The position numbers and the translations under genes were made by a program. The notes under the pieces are model-generated. The model was not told the origin of the DNA. It did no database searches and saw only the letters and a list, made by a program, of their open reading frames with translations. This document shows, piece after piece, positions 4,356 to 12,716 of a stretch of 15,878 nucleotides of DNA. How positions within the stretch are numbered: position 1 is the first letter of the stretch; the number at the start of each line of letters is the position of its first letter. Location of the stretch: NCBI GenBank assembly GCA_030018055.1, contig JASEGN010000016.1, positions 1-15,878 on the forward strand. The letters are read 5' to 3'. Origin of the DNA: Candidatus Aenigmatarchaeota archaeon. GTDB taxonomy: Archaea; Aenigmatarchaeota; Aenigmatarchaeia; CG10238-14; SCSR01.

Positions 4356-7025
4356 ATGGAGTGGCATACTAAAACCGTAGATGATATTTTAAAACTACTG
4401 AATACTTCAAAAAATGGATTAACAGAGGATGAGGCTGAAAAAAGATTAAAAAAATATGGACCTAACCTAATAGCTAAAAAAAGAAGACTTGACCCATTTA
4501 AAATACTTGCAAGACAATTCACAAGTTTTTTAGTTTTGCTCTTGGTTTTTGCTGCATTTATATCTTTTTTAATTGGGGCGGAGTTGGATGCGATGGTAAT
4601 TTCTGCTATAGTAGTTCTTAATGCGGCGCTAGGATTTTTTCAGGAGTATAGAGCTGAAAAGGCTTTGGAGGCACTAAAAAAACTTGCAGCACCAAAAGCC
4701 AAAGTTTTGAGGGATGGAAAATTGCAGGTTTTAGATGCAGAAAAACTTGTGCCGGGTGATATAATAACCTTTGAGGAAGGGGACATTCTTCCAGCTGACA
4801 TTAGGATCTTTGAAGCAATGGATTTAAAAATAGATGAAGCTGTACTAACAGGTGAAAGTATACCTTCCTTGAAAATTACTCAAAAGCTACCTGAAAGAAC
4901 TACTCTTGCTGATAGAGAAAACATGGGTTATTCAGCAACGGTTGTAACTTATGGAAGAGGAAGAGGCATAGTTGTAGCTACTGGAATGCAAACAGAATTT
5001 GGAAAGATAGCTCAAAGCATTCAAAAAATAGAAGAAAAACCAACACCACTTTCAATTAGGCTTAGATCCTTAGGAATATGGCTTGGAGTACTTGTTCTAT
5101 CATTTTCTGCAGTAATTTTTTCTGTTGGAGCAATTGTGACCAAAGAAATTTATGAAAGTTTTATGATTGCCATTGCACTAGCTGTTTCTGCAGTTCCCGA
5201 GGGATTACCAGCAATTGTTACGATCTGCTTAGCTTTGGGTGTGAAGAAAATGGCAAACAGAAATGCTATAGTGAGAAAGCTTGCAAGTGTTGAAACTTTA
5301 GGATGTGCTACTTTAATAGCCACAGATAAAACAGGAACTTTAACAAAAAATGAGATGACTGTTAAAAAAATTTTTGTTAATGATAAGGTTCTAGAGGTTA
5401 CTGGAAGTGGTTATGAGCCTGTGGGAAAAATTCTCGAAAATAAAAAGGAGGTTAAAAAATCTAAGGAGCTCTCACTTTTATTTGAAATAGCATGCCTTTG
5501 CAATCACGCTAGCTTGAAAAAAGATAAAGAATGGTACGTGGTTGGAGATCCTACAGAGGGCTCTTTGCTTGTTGCTGCTGCAAAATTTGGAATTTGGAAA
5601 GAAAAGCTAGAGAAGGACTATCCTGTTATTGCAGAAATTCCTTTTAGTTCTGAAAGGAAAATGATGACAACGACTCATAAAATTAGAGGAAAATTTTATT
5701 CATATAGCAAGGGTGCACCCGAAGTTATAATTCGTAATTCAAAGTTCATAGCAGAAAATTCAAAAGTAAATAAGTTTTCTGAAAAAGAGAAAGAAAAAAT
5801 GCTTAAGATTGTAAGTCAATTTGCTTCCCAAGCATTACGTGTGCTAGCATTTGGTTATAAGGAAGTAACTCAGGCTAAAGATATTAGCAAGACTGTAGAG
5901 AAGGATTTTGTTTTTGTTGGGTTCGTTGGAATGATAGATCCACCCAGACTAGAAGTTAAAGAGGCTGTAGAAAAATGCAAACAGGCTGGAATAAAAGTTA
6001 TAATGATTACAGGCGATCATGAGTTGACAGCCAGAGCAATAGGTAAAGAAATTGGAATGGAAAGTAAATACTCTATTACAGGTGCTGAACTTAATGAGTT
6101 AAGTGATAAAGAGTTAGAGAAAGTTGTGGAAAAAGCAACGATATATGCAAGAACCTCAGCAGAGCATAAAGAAAGGATTTTAGAAGCTTTAAGAAAGAGA
6201 GGGCATGTGATTGCTATGACTGGTGATGGTGTAAATGATGCTCCAGCAGTTAAAAGAGCTGACATAGGAATAGCAATGGGAATAAAAGGAAGTGATGTAA
6301 CTAGAGAAGCTAGCCATATGGTTTTAGCCGATGATAATTTTGCAACAATAGTTAATGCCGTGGAAGAGGGAAGAGGAATTTATGATAACATCAGAAAATT
6401 TGTTCGTTTTCTTCTCGCTGTAAATTTCGATGAGATATTTCTGATCTTATCGGCCATAGTATTAGGTACAGTAGGTATAATTGAAGGGGGAATAATATTA
6501 CCCTTACTTCCGCTTCAAATCCTTTGGATTAATTTGTTAACTGATGGTCTACCAGCTTTAGCCCTCTCCGCAGATCCCTATGATCCAAGGGTAATGGAAA
6601 GAAAGCCAAGAAGTAGAAAAGAAGGTATATTTCATAAAATGTTACTTTTTATTCTGATAGCTGGACTTATTAACTTCATCACATGTTTGACTATCTTTCT
6701 TTTTGGTTTAGAAAAATTTGGTACGGGTGAATTTGGTATAAATAAAACGAGAACAATGGTGTTCACTCTTGCCGTATTTTTTGAGCTATTTTTTGTTTTT
6801 AATTGTAGGTCAGAACGACATTCTGTTTTCAAGATTGGTGTAGGTGGTAATAGAAAGTTGCTTTTAGCTGTCTTTGTATCAATTTTGTTTCAGCTTCTAG
6901 TAATTTATCTACCACCCCTTCAAATAGCATTTAAAACAGTTCCATTAGGGTTGGTGGATTGGTTGATAATTTTATCTTTAAGCTCAGCGGGCTTATTAGT
7001 TCTTCCAGAAATTTTTATGAAGTAA
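4356..7025 (+). CDS. P-type cation-transporting ATPase, Ca2+ (P2A-like)
   Basis: This is an 889-residue membrane pump of full family length. The N-terminal cation-ATPase domain is followed by the actuator motif TGES (165-168), PEGLP in M4 (281-285), and the phosphorylation site DKTGTLT with Asp324. The hinge TGDGVNDAP is at 622-630, and the C-terminal membrane helices follow. Residues equivalent to the SERCA Ca2+ sites are visible: Glu in PEGLP, Asn690 and Glu693 in M5 (NFDE), and Asn726, Thr729 and Asp730 in M6 (NLLTDG). This makes Ca2+ export the best guess, though related pumps move Na+ or Mn2+. It lies 59 nt after uL23 on the same strand, inside a ribosomal-protein cluster where a pump is not expected. 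No Shine-Dalgarno precedes the ATG. Confidence 0.93.
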   Translation: MEWHTKTVDDILKLLNTSKNGLTEDEAEKRLKKYGPNLIAKKRRLDPFKILARQFTSFLVLLLVFAAFISFLIGAELDAMVISAIVVLNAALGFFQEYRAEKALEALKKLAAPKAKVLRDGKLQVLDAEKLVPGDIITFEEGDILPADIRIFEAMDLKIDEAVLTGESIPSLKITQKLPERTTLADRENMGYSATVVTYGRGRGIVVATGMQTEFGKIAQSIQKIEEKPTPLSIRLRSLGIWLGVLVLSFSAVIFSVGAIVTKEIYESFMIAIALAVSAVPEGLPAIVTICLALGVKKMANRNAIVRKLASVETLGCATLIATDKTGTLTKNEMTVKKIFVNDKVLEVTGSGYEPVGKILENKKEVKKSKELSLLFEIACLCNHASLKKDKEWYVVGDPTEGSLLVAAAKFGIWKEKLEKDYPVIAEIPFSSERKMMTTTHKIRGKFYSYSKGAPEVIIRNSKFIAENSKVNKFSEKEKEKMLKIVSQFASQALRVLAFGYKEVTQAKDISKTVEKDFVFVGFVGMIDPPRLEVKEAVEKCKQAGIKVIMITGDHELTARAIGKEIGMESKYSITGAELNELSDKELEKVVEKATIYARTSAEHKERILEALRKRGHVIAMTGDGVNDAPAVKRADIGIAMGIKGSDVTREASHMVLADDNFATIVNAVEEGRGIYDNIRKFVRFLLAVNFDEIFLILSAIVLGTVGIIEGGIILPLLPLQILWINLLTDGLPALALSADPYDPRVMERKPRSRKEGIFHKMLLFILIAGLINFITCLTIFLFGLEKFGTGEFGINKTRTMVFTLAVFFELFFVFNCRSERHSVFKIGVGGNRKLLLAVFVSILFQLLVIYLPPLQIAFKTVPLGLVDWLIILSLSSAGLLVLPEIFMK

Positions 7026-7065
7026 CTAGTATCTTGAAAACCAAAAATAATATATTGTTTAAATG

Positions 7066-7074
7066 TATAAATTA
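7066..7074 (+). promoter_or_regulatory. Probable TATA box for the uL2 operon
   Basis: TATAAATTA lies about 30 nt before the uL2 start, in the 75-bp spacer after the ATPase gene. It would give the uL2-aIF1 genes their own promoter, in keeping with the interrupted cluster. Confidence 0.45.
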
Positions 7075-7100
7075 AAAGATATTATTTAAAGGTTGAGAAA

Positions 7101-7799
7101 ATGGGTAAAAGAATAATTGCAAGAGCAAGAGGAAAGGGAGGACCTAGATACAGGGCTCCAAGTTTTAGATATTTAGGTAGAGTTGAGTATCATCCTTTTC
7201 CGAATATAACTGGTAGAGTTGTTAACATAGTTCACGATCCTGCTAGAAGTGCTCCAGTGGCAATAATAAGGTTTGAGGATGGAAAAATTTTGCTTCACAT
7301 TGCTTCAGAAGGTTTAGGGGTTGATAGAACGATAGTTTATAACAAAGAAATTGAAATTGGGAATGTTACCCAACTTGAGAAGATACCAATTGGAACAAAG
7401 ATATTTGGAATAGAAACTTTTCCAGGCTCAGGTCCGAAGTTATGTAGAGCAGCCGGTAGCTTTGCGACAGTTATAGGAAGGACTGGAAAAACAGTTACTT
7501 TACAATTTACCTCTGGAGCTATAAAAGATTTAGACCCTAAATGCAGGGCAACTATAGGGATTCCAGCTGGAGCAGGGAGAGTGGAAAAGCCATGGGTAAA
7601 AGCTGGAAAGAAGGTTCGTGCTATGATGGCAAGGGGTAAGTTATATCCAAGGACAGTTGGAGTTGCGATGGGTGCTGTTGACCATCCTCATGGAGGAAGG
7701 GCTAAGAGTAGAAGACCAGCTGTATCAAGACGTGCACCAGCTGGAGCAAAGGTTGGTACAATTTCACCAAGAAGGATGGGGAGAAGAAAGGGTAGATAA
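7101..7799 (+). CDS. rpl2: Ribosomal protein uL2
   Basis: The 232-residue protein is slightly shorter than typical archaeal L2 (about 240). It begins MGKRIIARARGKGGPRYRAP and ends with the highly conserved segment GAVDHPHGGR (Asp194-His195-Pro-His197 region) and a basic tail. The conserved histidine lies close to the peptidyl-transferase centre in known ribosomes, and uL2 is needed for subunit association. The start is preceded by GGTTGAG three bases upstream. It leads a tightly packed run: uS19 starts 1 nt after its stop. Confidence 0.97.
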   Translation: MGKRIIARARGKGGPRYRAPSFRYLGRVEYHPFPNITGRVVNIVHDPARSAPVAIIRFEDGKILLHIASEGLGVDRTIVYNKEIEIGNVTQLEKIPIGTKIFGIETFPGSGPKLCRAAGSFATVIGRTGKTVTLQFTSGAIKDLDPKCRATIGIPAGAGRVEKPWVKAGKKVRAMMARGKLYPRTVGVAMGAVDHPHGGRAKSRRPAVSRRAPAGAKVGTISPRRMGRRKGR

Positions 7800-7800
7800 C

Positions 7801-8220
7801 ATGCCAAAAGTATTTACTCTATGCGGTCATACTCTAGATGAATTGAAAGGAATGTCAACAAAGGAATTTGCAAAGCTTGTTAGAGCGAGTGAAAGAAGAA
7901 AATTGTTAAGAGGTCTTACTGAAGAAGAGAGAAAGCTTTTGGAAGCTATTCGAAGGGAACCAGAAAAATTTCATAGAACCCATCTCCGAGAAATGATTAT
8001 ACTACCACAGATGGTTGGAGCTAAGATTGGAGTATATGTAGGTGGTGGTAAAAGTGGTGAAGGAGCAAAGGAAAGTGAAAGGTGGTCTACAGTTGTAATT
8101 AAGCCAGAGATGATAGGCCATAGATTAGGGGAATTTGCAATTACTACAAAAAAAGTTAAACATTCTGCTCCAGGGGTAGGAGCTACAAGAGGGTCGAAAT
8201 TTTTTGCCTCTAAGACTTAA
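7801..8220 (+). CDS. rps19: Ribosomal protein uS19
   Basis: The 139-residue small-subunit head protein has the archaeal S19 signature: the N-terminal RRKLLRGLTEEE segment, then FHRTHLREMIILPQMVG, the IGVYVGGG turn, and the C-terminal MIGHRLGEFAITTK with HSAPGVGATR.SKF. The frame is open further upstream within uL2, but the ATG at 7801 directly after the uL2 stop (TAA C ATG) gives the family-length protein. The tight spacing suggests translational coupling to uL2. Confidence 0.96.
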   Translation: MPKVFTLCGHTLDELKGMSTKEFAKLVRASERRKLLRGLTEEERKLLEAIRREPEKFHRTHLREMIILPQMVGAKIGVYVGGGKSGEGAKESERWSTVVIKPEMIGHRLGEFAITTKKVKHSAPGVGATRGSKFFASKT

Positions 8221-8227
8221 TGATATT

Positions 8228-8587
8228 ATGGCAATAGCTTCTGCTAGGCTAGAAGATGCAAGAATTTCATTGAAGCATTCCATTATTATCTGCAAGCAAC
8301 TAAAAAATAAAAGGTTGGAATGGGCAAAGACCTTTTTGAACAATTTAATAGAAAGAAAAATTAGCTTAAATGGAAAATATTATACTGGAGCAACGAAGAA
8401 AATTCTTGAAGTTCTAGAAAGTGTAGAAGCAAATGCTAAAGGAAAAAATCTAAACTTGGAAAGGGTTTTTGTTAAAACTATAAAGGCTGATAAAGGGGCA
8501 GGCTTCATTAGACCAAGGTCAAGATTTAGGTTTAGAGGTAGAAGAATCAAATCAACCAATATAACAATTGAATTAGAAGAGAGATAA
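8228..8587 (+). CDS. rpl22: Ribosomal protein uL22, shortened
   Basis: The 119-residue protein matches archaeal L22 through ARISLKHSIIIC, the central ATKKILEVLESVEANAK and the C-terminal beta-hairpin IKADKGAGFIRPRSRFRFRGR, which reaches the exit tunnel in known ribosomes. Archaeal L22 proteins usually have about 150 residues. Here the N-terminal arm and the middle loop (normally rich in Arg/Gly, before the KAAKEIL helix) are reduced. The open frame extends upstream only to a TTG inside uS19; the ATG at 8228, seven bases after the uS19 stop, is the better start. The core fold is intact, so this looks like genuine compaction. Confidence 0.93.
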   Translation: MAIASARLEDARISLKHSIIICKQLKNKRLEWAKTFLNNLIERKISLNGKYYTGATKKILEVLESVEANAKGKNLNLERVFVKTIKADKGAGFIRPRSRFRFRGRRIKSTNITIELEER

Positions 8588-8609
8588 AATGAAATTAAAG
8601 TGATAGGTA

Positions 8610-9218
8610 ATGGCTGTTGAAAGACTCTTTGTGAAGGGAGGAATAAAAAACATTCAAGTGGAAGAATTTTTAAGAAAAAAATTTGAAAGGGCTGATTATA
8701 GCCATGCTGAAATTCAACGCACAACTTTGGGAACGAGGATAATTATTTGGGTCTTTAAACCTGGCTTAGTAGTTGGAAAGTCTGGAAAAAGGGTTGAGGA
8801 GATTGCTAAAGAAATTGAAGAAAGATTTGGTCTTGAAAATCCTATGATTGATGTAAGAGAGGTTGAAAATCCTTTCCTAGATGCAAATGTAGTAGCAAGG
8901 AGAGTTGCAAGGGCCATAGAAAAAGGTGTAAATTTTAAAAGAGTAGCAAATTATTATCTAACAAGAGTTATGGAAACTGGAGCAATTGGAATACAAATAA
9001 AAATAGGTGGGAAGTTAGCTGGGAGTGAGCGAAGTAGATTCCAAAAATTCAAAGCTGGTTATATAAGACATGCTGGGGAATATGCTGAAAAGGTTGTTGA
9101 GTGTGCGGAAGCACAAGCTAGCATTAAGCCTGGGATAGTCGGAATTCAAGTTAAGATTATGAAGGAGATGCCCAAGGAAGTTAAAATTGAAAAAGAATTT
9201 AAGCTTGAAAAACAATAA
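8610..9218 (+). CDS. rps3: Ribosomal protein uS3
   Basis: The 202-residue protein has an N-terminal KH domain with the GLVVGKSGKRV loop (GKSG near 56-59), which binds RNA at the mRNA entry of the small subunit. The C-terminal domain is recognisable by RRVARAIEKGVNFKR, GIQIKIGGKLAGSERSR and EYAEKVVECAEAQA. Its end is rich in Lys and Glu. GTGAT lies five bases before the ATG. It follows uL22 by 22 nt and precedes uL29 by 48 nt, the standard archaeal order. Confidence 0.96.
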   Translation: MAVERLFVKGGIKNIQVEEFLRKKFERADYSHAEIQRTTLGTRIIIWVFKPGLVVGKSGKRVEEIAKEIEERFGLENPMIDVREVENPFLDANVVARRVARAIEKGVNFKRVANYYLTRVMETGAIGIQIKIGGKLAGSERSRFQKFKAGYIRHAGEYAEKVVECAEAQASIKPGIVGIQVKIMKEMPKEVKIEKEFKLEKQ

Positions 9219-9266
9219 AAAATTGAAGATGATGAAAAAATTATCACTCTTTCTTATCTAGGTATT

Positions 9267-9464
9267 ATGGCGATTCTTAAAGCTAAAGATATAAGAAAAA
9301 TGAAGCCAGAAGAACTTAAGAAAAGGCTTCAGGAACTTAGGCTTGAGCTCGCTAAAGAACTAGGAAATGTAAAGATGGGTAGGCCTATAAAAAATCCTGG
9401 AAGAATTAGAGAGCTTAGGAGAACCATTGCCAGAATTTTAACAATTCAAAAAGAGAAAAGGTGA
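9267..9464 (+). CDS. rpl29: Ribosomal protein uL29
   Basis: This is a 65-residue two-helix protein: KAKDIRKMKPEELKKRLQEL forms the first helix, and the conserved RIRELRRTIARILTIQKEK the second. In known ribosomes uL29 sits near the tunnel exit beside uL23. It lies between uS3 and aIF1 as in most archaea. AGGT lies a few bases before the ATG. Confidence 0.94.
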   Translation: MAILKAKDIRKMKPEELKKRLQELRLELAKELGNVKMGRPIKNPGRIRELRRTIARILTIQKEKR

Positions 9465-9466
9465 AG

Positions 9467-9766
9467 ATGGAAGAGATTTGTTCTAAGTGTGGGTTGCCAA
9501 AGAGTCTTTGTGTTTGTAAGGCTATAGAGAAAGAAGTTCAAAAAATTAGAGTTTTTCTTGAGAAGAGGAGGTTTGGAAAGCAGGCGACGATAATAGAGGG
9601 GATAAGTGAGGGTGGTAAAGAGGTTGCATCTAGACTTAAACAAAAGCTAGCGTGCGGCGGCACCATAAAAGAAGGACATATTGAATTACAAGGTGATCAT
9701 AGAGCTAAAATTAAGGATGTTTTAATCAAACTTGGATATTCAGAAGAGCAAATAGAGATAAGTTGA
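9467..9766 (+). CDS. Translation initiation factor aIF1 (SUI1)
   Basis: The 99-residue factor acts on the small subunit to enforce start-codon selection. Its N-terminal knuckle CSKCGLPKSLCVC is typical of archaeal SUI1 proteins. The SUI1 core follows: KRRFGKQATIIEGI, the KLACGGTIKEG loop and GDHR..IKDVLIKLGY. The ATG at 9467 is chosen because GGTGA (9460-9464), overlapping the uL29 stop, lies just before it; a GTG at 9461 would add two residues. It is the last gene of the cluster here. The genes that usually follow in archaea (RNase P protein, uS17, uL14) are absent, replaced by convergent trpS. Confidence 0.95.
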   Translation: MEEICSKCGLPKSLCVCKAIEKEVQKIRVFLEKRRFGKQATIIEGISEGGKEVASRLKQKLACGGTIKEGHIELQGDHRAKIKDVLIKLGYSEEQIEIS

Positions 9767-9779
9767 AATAAATATTATC

Positions 9780-9816
9780 TTAACTTTAAAGTAAACTTTC
9801 TAGAAATGTAAGTTAA
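9780..9816. terminator. Inverted repeat between convergent aIF1 and trpS
   Basis: TTAACTT (9780-9786) and AAGTTAA (9810-9816) are exact inverted repeats around a 23-nt loop, which itself contains AAAGT/ACTTT. T-runs flank it. It lies between two convergent stops and overlaps the last codons of trpS, so it could end transcription from both sides. It could also be chance in AT-rich DNA. Confidence 0.35.
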
Positions 9817-10934
9817 TCTTTTAATATAAATTTATCTACAATATTTTTTGCTTTTTCTCTCCTTTGTTGATATCCAGCTAAAAACTCTTTAACTTTCGTT
9901 GCTAACTTTTGTTTACACTCACCACAAACTAATTTTCCATTCTTACAATCACTTTTAAGATTTTCTATTTTTTTATCATTGGGTTCAAAAAGGAAATAAA
10001 AGTATTGATAAATCAGGCATATGTCAGGATTTCCTCCTTTCTCCTTTTGTTCCCTAAGTGTAGGTTGACCACCATCAAATGCATTCAGGATTTTTCTCTC
10101 AACTACTTCTAAACTATCGGTAACAAAAATTGCTGTCTCTGGTTCACTAGCAGACATTTTACCTCCCCTACCAAGTCCAGGAAGAAATCTGGAATGTATT
10201 TGGGCAGGCTTATAAAATCCTAGTCTTGGAGCTACATCTCTAGCTGGTCTCCAATAAGGGTCTTGATCTATGGAGGCTGGGATTAGACAAGGTACTAACT
10301 TACCTTTTAGTATAGAAGGTAAAAAGCATGGAGCAATCTGCATCGCGGGAAAGAATATTATTCCTATATTATCGCTTGGTTTAAAACCAAACACAGCTTT
10401 GACGGTTGAGAAGGTTAAGTGTTTTGCGATACGTAACGCTAGCTTATAGAGTGTTTTTGTATATTGTGTATCGATAAAGATATGGGTTTTCTCTGGAGCG
10501 AGTTCACATGCAATTATATCCAATACATTGTTAAAACTAAAGCTTAAAGTTTGGTCTAAACTTAAATCCTTAACTAAAAATTTTTCATCATCTGTTAGCT
10601 GGAAGTACAACTCAACATCAAACTTATCTTGGAGCCATTTTGTAAACATCCATGGTATCAAATGACCAAGATGAACAACACCTGAAGGACCGCGCCCCGT
10701 ATAAAGGCAAAATTTTTCTCCTACATTATATTTATCCAAAATCCAGTCAAAGTCACGATGGGAGAAGAAAACACCCCTTCTCAAGAAGAGATGCAGCTCG
10801 CCAGTAATTTTTTTAAGTTTTTCTAGCAGATCTTGAGTAAGAGGTTTGGTACCAAATTTTTTTATGAGTTTAGTGTAATCTAATTTTTCAAGCTCGCCTT
10901 TAACTTCCCAAGGGGTTACAATAATTTTTTTCAT
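9813..10934 (-). CDS. trpS: Tryptophanyl-tRNA synthetase, archaeal/eukaryotic type
   Basis: The 373-residue class I enzyme charges tRNA-Trp. The HIGH motif reads HLGH (88-91) within YTGRGPSGVVHLGHLIPW, the form seen in archaeal and eukaryotic TrpRS. The KMSKS motif reads KMSAS (259-263) in RGGKMSASEPE. ASIDQDPYWRPARDVAPRLG, another archaeal TrpRS landmark, lies between them. The C-terminal part has CGECKQ and a helical anticodon-binding region. It is transcribed leftward, divergent from eS6 and convergent with aIF1, with its own 77-bp upstream spacer. Confidence 0.96.
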   Translation of the reverse strand: MKKIIVTPWEVKGELEKLDYTKLIKKFGTKPLTQDLLEKLKKITGELHLFLRRGVFFSHRDFDWILDKYNVGEKFCLYTGRGPSGVVHLGHLIPWMFTKWLQDKFDVELYFQLTDDEKFLVKDLSLDQTLSFSFNNVLDIIACELAPEKTHIFIDTQYTKTLYKLALRIAKHLTFSTVKAVFGFKPSDNIGIIFFPAMQIAPCFLPSILKGKLVPCLIPASIDQDPYWRPARDVAPRLGFYKPAQIHSRFLPGLGRGGKMSASEPETAIFVTDSLEVVERKILNAFDGGQPTLREQKEKGGNPDICLIYQYFYFLFEPNDKKIENLKSDCKNGKLVCGECKQKLATKVKEFLAGYQQRREKAKNIVDKFILKD

Positions 10935-10967
10935 ACATTTATTTTAGTTTTCTAATTATGAATTTAG

Positions 10968-10975
10968 TATATTTA
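10968..10975 (+). promoter_or_regulatory. Probable TATA box for the eS6-aIF2 gamma operon
   Basis: TATATTTA sits 44 nt before the eS6 ATG, which would place the transcript start near 10995 and leave the GGTGAT ribosome-binding site in a short leader. The spacer is shared with the divergent trpS gene. Confidence 0.45.
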
Positions 10976-10998
10976 GAGTAAAAATTATTATTAAAAGT

Positions 10999-11004
10999 GG
11001 TGAT
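10999..11004 (+). promoter_or_regulatory. Shine-Dalgarno site setting the eS6 start
   Basis: GGTGAT lies seven bases before ATG 11012. It overlaps the alternative upstream GTG at 10997, which argues for the ATG. Confidence 0.65.
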
Positions 11005-11011
11005 ATTAGCT

Positions 11012-11518
11012 ATGCCTAAATTTGTTGTGAATGAACCGGAAACAAGAAAATCTTATCAAATTGAAGTTGAGCAAGCGAAAGTTTCAGGTTTAATTGGAAA
11101 AAAAATCGGAGATGAATTTAATGGGGATATTATTGGTTTACCAGGCTATAGTTTAAAAATTACCGGTGGTACTGATAAGGATGGTTTTCCTATGCACCCG
11201 AGCGTAGAGGGCATAGGAAGAAGAAGGATTTTGCTTACTGGTCCACCTTGCTTTCATCCTAGGTTAAAGGGAGAAAGGAGAAGGAAAACTGTGAGAGGGA
11301 ACACTATATCCGAATCGATCGTGCAGATAAATGTAAAGATAACTAAGAAAGGGCAAAAACCAATTGAAGAGCTAATTCCAATAAAAGCTAAGGAGAAAGC
11401 AAAAGGAGAGAAACCTAAGATAGAAAAACCCGAGAAAGAAGTTAAAGAGTTTAAAAGTGAAGAAAAACCTGAAGAAAAATCTATTGAAGGGGGTGAGAAA
11501 AGTAATGATAAATCCTAA
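11012..11518 (+). CDS. rps6e: Ribosomal protein eS6
   Basis: The 168-residue small-subunit protein shows the archaeal S6e core: MPKFVVNEPETRKSYQIEV, GLIGKKIGDEFNGDIIGLPGYSLKITGGTDKDGFPMHP and RRKTVRGNTISE. About 45 residues after the core are Lys/Glu-rich and probably disordered, a longer tail than many archaeal S6e proteins carry. The family start M-x-K-F-x-V and the GGTGAT site support ATG 11012. Its last 14 nt overlap the start of aIF2 gamma; this gene pair is standard in archaea. Confidence 0.95.
   Translation: MPKFVVNEPETRKSYQIEVEQAKVSGLIGKKIGDEFNGDIIGLPGYSLKITGGTDKDGFPMHPSVEGIGRRRILLTGPPCFHPRLKGERRRKTVRGNTISESIVQINVKITKKGQKPIEELIPIKAKEKAKGEKPKIEKPEKEVKEFKSEEKPEEKSIEGGEKSNDKS
11489..11496 (+). 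promoter_or_regulatory. Shine-Dalgarno site for aIF2 gamma inside eS6
   Basis: GGGGGTGA lies eight bases before ATG 11505 and inside the eS6 coding sequence. It supports reinitiation on the overlapping gene and rejects a longer frame from 11457. Confidence 0.65.
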
Positions 11519-12716
11519 GCTTATACCTGAAGTGAATGTTGGGTTAGTTGGACATGTAAGTCATGGTAAAACATCCATAGTAAAAGCGATTACAGGAAAA
11601 ACAACGCTCATGCATTCAGAAGAACTAAAAAGAGGAATTACAATTCGTTTAGGTTACGCAGATGAAACCTTCTATAAATGTGAAAGGGGACACTATACAA
11701 CTTCAAAAAAATGTCCTATTTGTTTCAAGGATTGTCAAGCTCTAAGAACAGTTAGTTTTGTTGATGTTCCTGGACATGAGACATTAATGGCAACGGTTTT
11801 AACAGGGGCTAGCTTGATGGATGGAGCTATGCTAATTATCGCAGCCAATGAAAAATGTCCACAACCTCAAACTAGAGAACACTTAACAGCTTTGGAAGTT
11901 GTGGGAATAAAAAATGTGATAATACTTCAGAATAAAATTGATTTGGTTTCTGAAGAAAGGGCTAGAGAGAGCTATGAAGAAATAAAAAATTTTATTAAAG
12001 GAACATTTTTAGAAAATGCACCAATAATTCCAGTATCAGCTGAGCAGATGGTTAATATTGATCTAATAATTGAAGCTATAGAAAAATTTATAAAAACTCC
12101 TAAGAGGGAGGAAAAGAAAGATTTGCGAATGTTTGTTGCAAGAAGCTTTGACATAAATAAACCAGGTACCAGACCAGAAAAGCTTGTTGGTGGTGTTCTT
12201 GGTGGTGCAATAATTAGTGGGAAACTAAAACTTGATGATGAGATAGAAATTAGACCTGGTGTAAAAATTAAAGAAAATTATCAGCCACTAACCACAAAAG
12301 TTAAGGGTTTGCAAAAAGCTGGAATCAATTTAAAAGAAGCTGCACCAGGTGGTCTGGTGGGAGTGTTGACAAATTTAGATCCATTTTTAACAAAATCTGA
12401 TGGGCTAGTTGGTAATGTTATTGGATTTCCTGGAAAGTTACCAGAGGTTAGAAATAGCTTAGAGATAGAGATTAATCTTTTAGAAAGGGTAGTCGGACTG
12501 AAGGAATTTGGAAAGGTTGAGCAAATTAAAGTTGGGGAGCAATTGATGATAAATATAGGTACTGCCAGAAGCTTGGTTAAAGTAGATAATATCAGAGGAA
12601 ATATAATTAAAATTATTCTTTCAATTCCCGTTTGTGCTGAAAAGAGTCAGAGACTAACTATTTCTAGACAAATTGCTGGTAGATGGAGGCTGATTGGCTA
12701 TGGTGAAGTTATCTAA
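11505..12716 (+). CDS. Translation initiation factor aIF2, gamma subunit
   Basis: The 403-residue GTPase carries Met-tRNAi to the small subunit with the alpha and beta subunits. G1 is GHVSHGKT (16-23). The switch 1 region RGITIRLGYA is followed by a zinc knuckle (Cys59, Cys70, Cys73, Cys77), G3 is DVPGHE (87-92), G4 is NKID, and G5 is the VSA segment. The two C-terminal beta-barrels follow (GGVLGGAIISGKL..., QPLTTKVKGLQ). The zinc knuckle and switch 1 sequence separate it from EF-Tu-like proteins. It overlaps eS6 by 14 nt, implying translational coupling. Its stop overlaps the convergent pilin stop by a few bases. Confidence 0.96.
   Translation: MINPKLIPEVNVGLVGHVSHGKTSIVKAITGKTTLMHSEELKRGITIRLGYADETFYKCERGHYTTSKKCPICFKDCQALRTVSFVDVPGHETLMATVLTGASLMDGAMLIIAANEKCPQPQTREHLTALEVVGIKNVIILQNKIDLVSEERARESYEEIKNFIKGTFLENAPIIPVSAEQMVNIDLIIEAIEKFIKTPKREEKKDLRMFVARSFDINKPGTRPEKLVGGVLGGAIISGKLKLDDEIEIRPGVKIKENYQPLTTKVKGLQKAGINLKEAAPGGLVGVLTNLDPFLTKSDGLVGNVIGFPGKLPEVRNSLEIEINLLERVVGLKEFGKVEQIKVGEQLMINIGTARSLVKVDNIRGNIIKIILSIPVCAEKSQRLTISRQIAGRWRLIGYGEVI

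Noticed and set aside
7657..7800. Long N-terminal extension of uS19 overlapping uL2
   Set aside because: It is out-of-frame uL2 sequence. ATG 7801 gives the normal family length directly after the uL2 stop.
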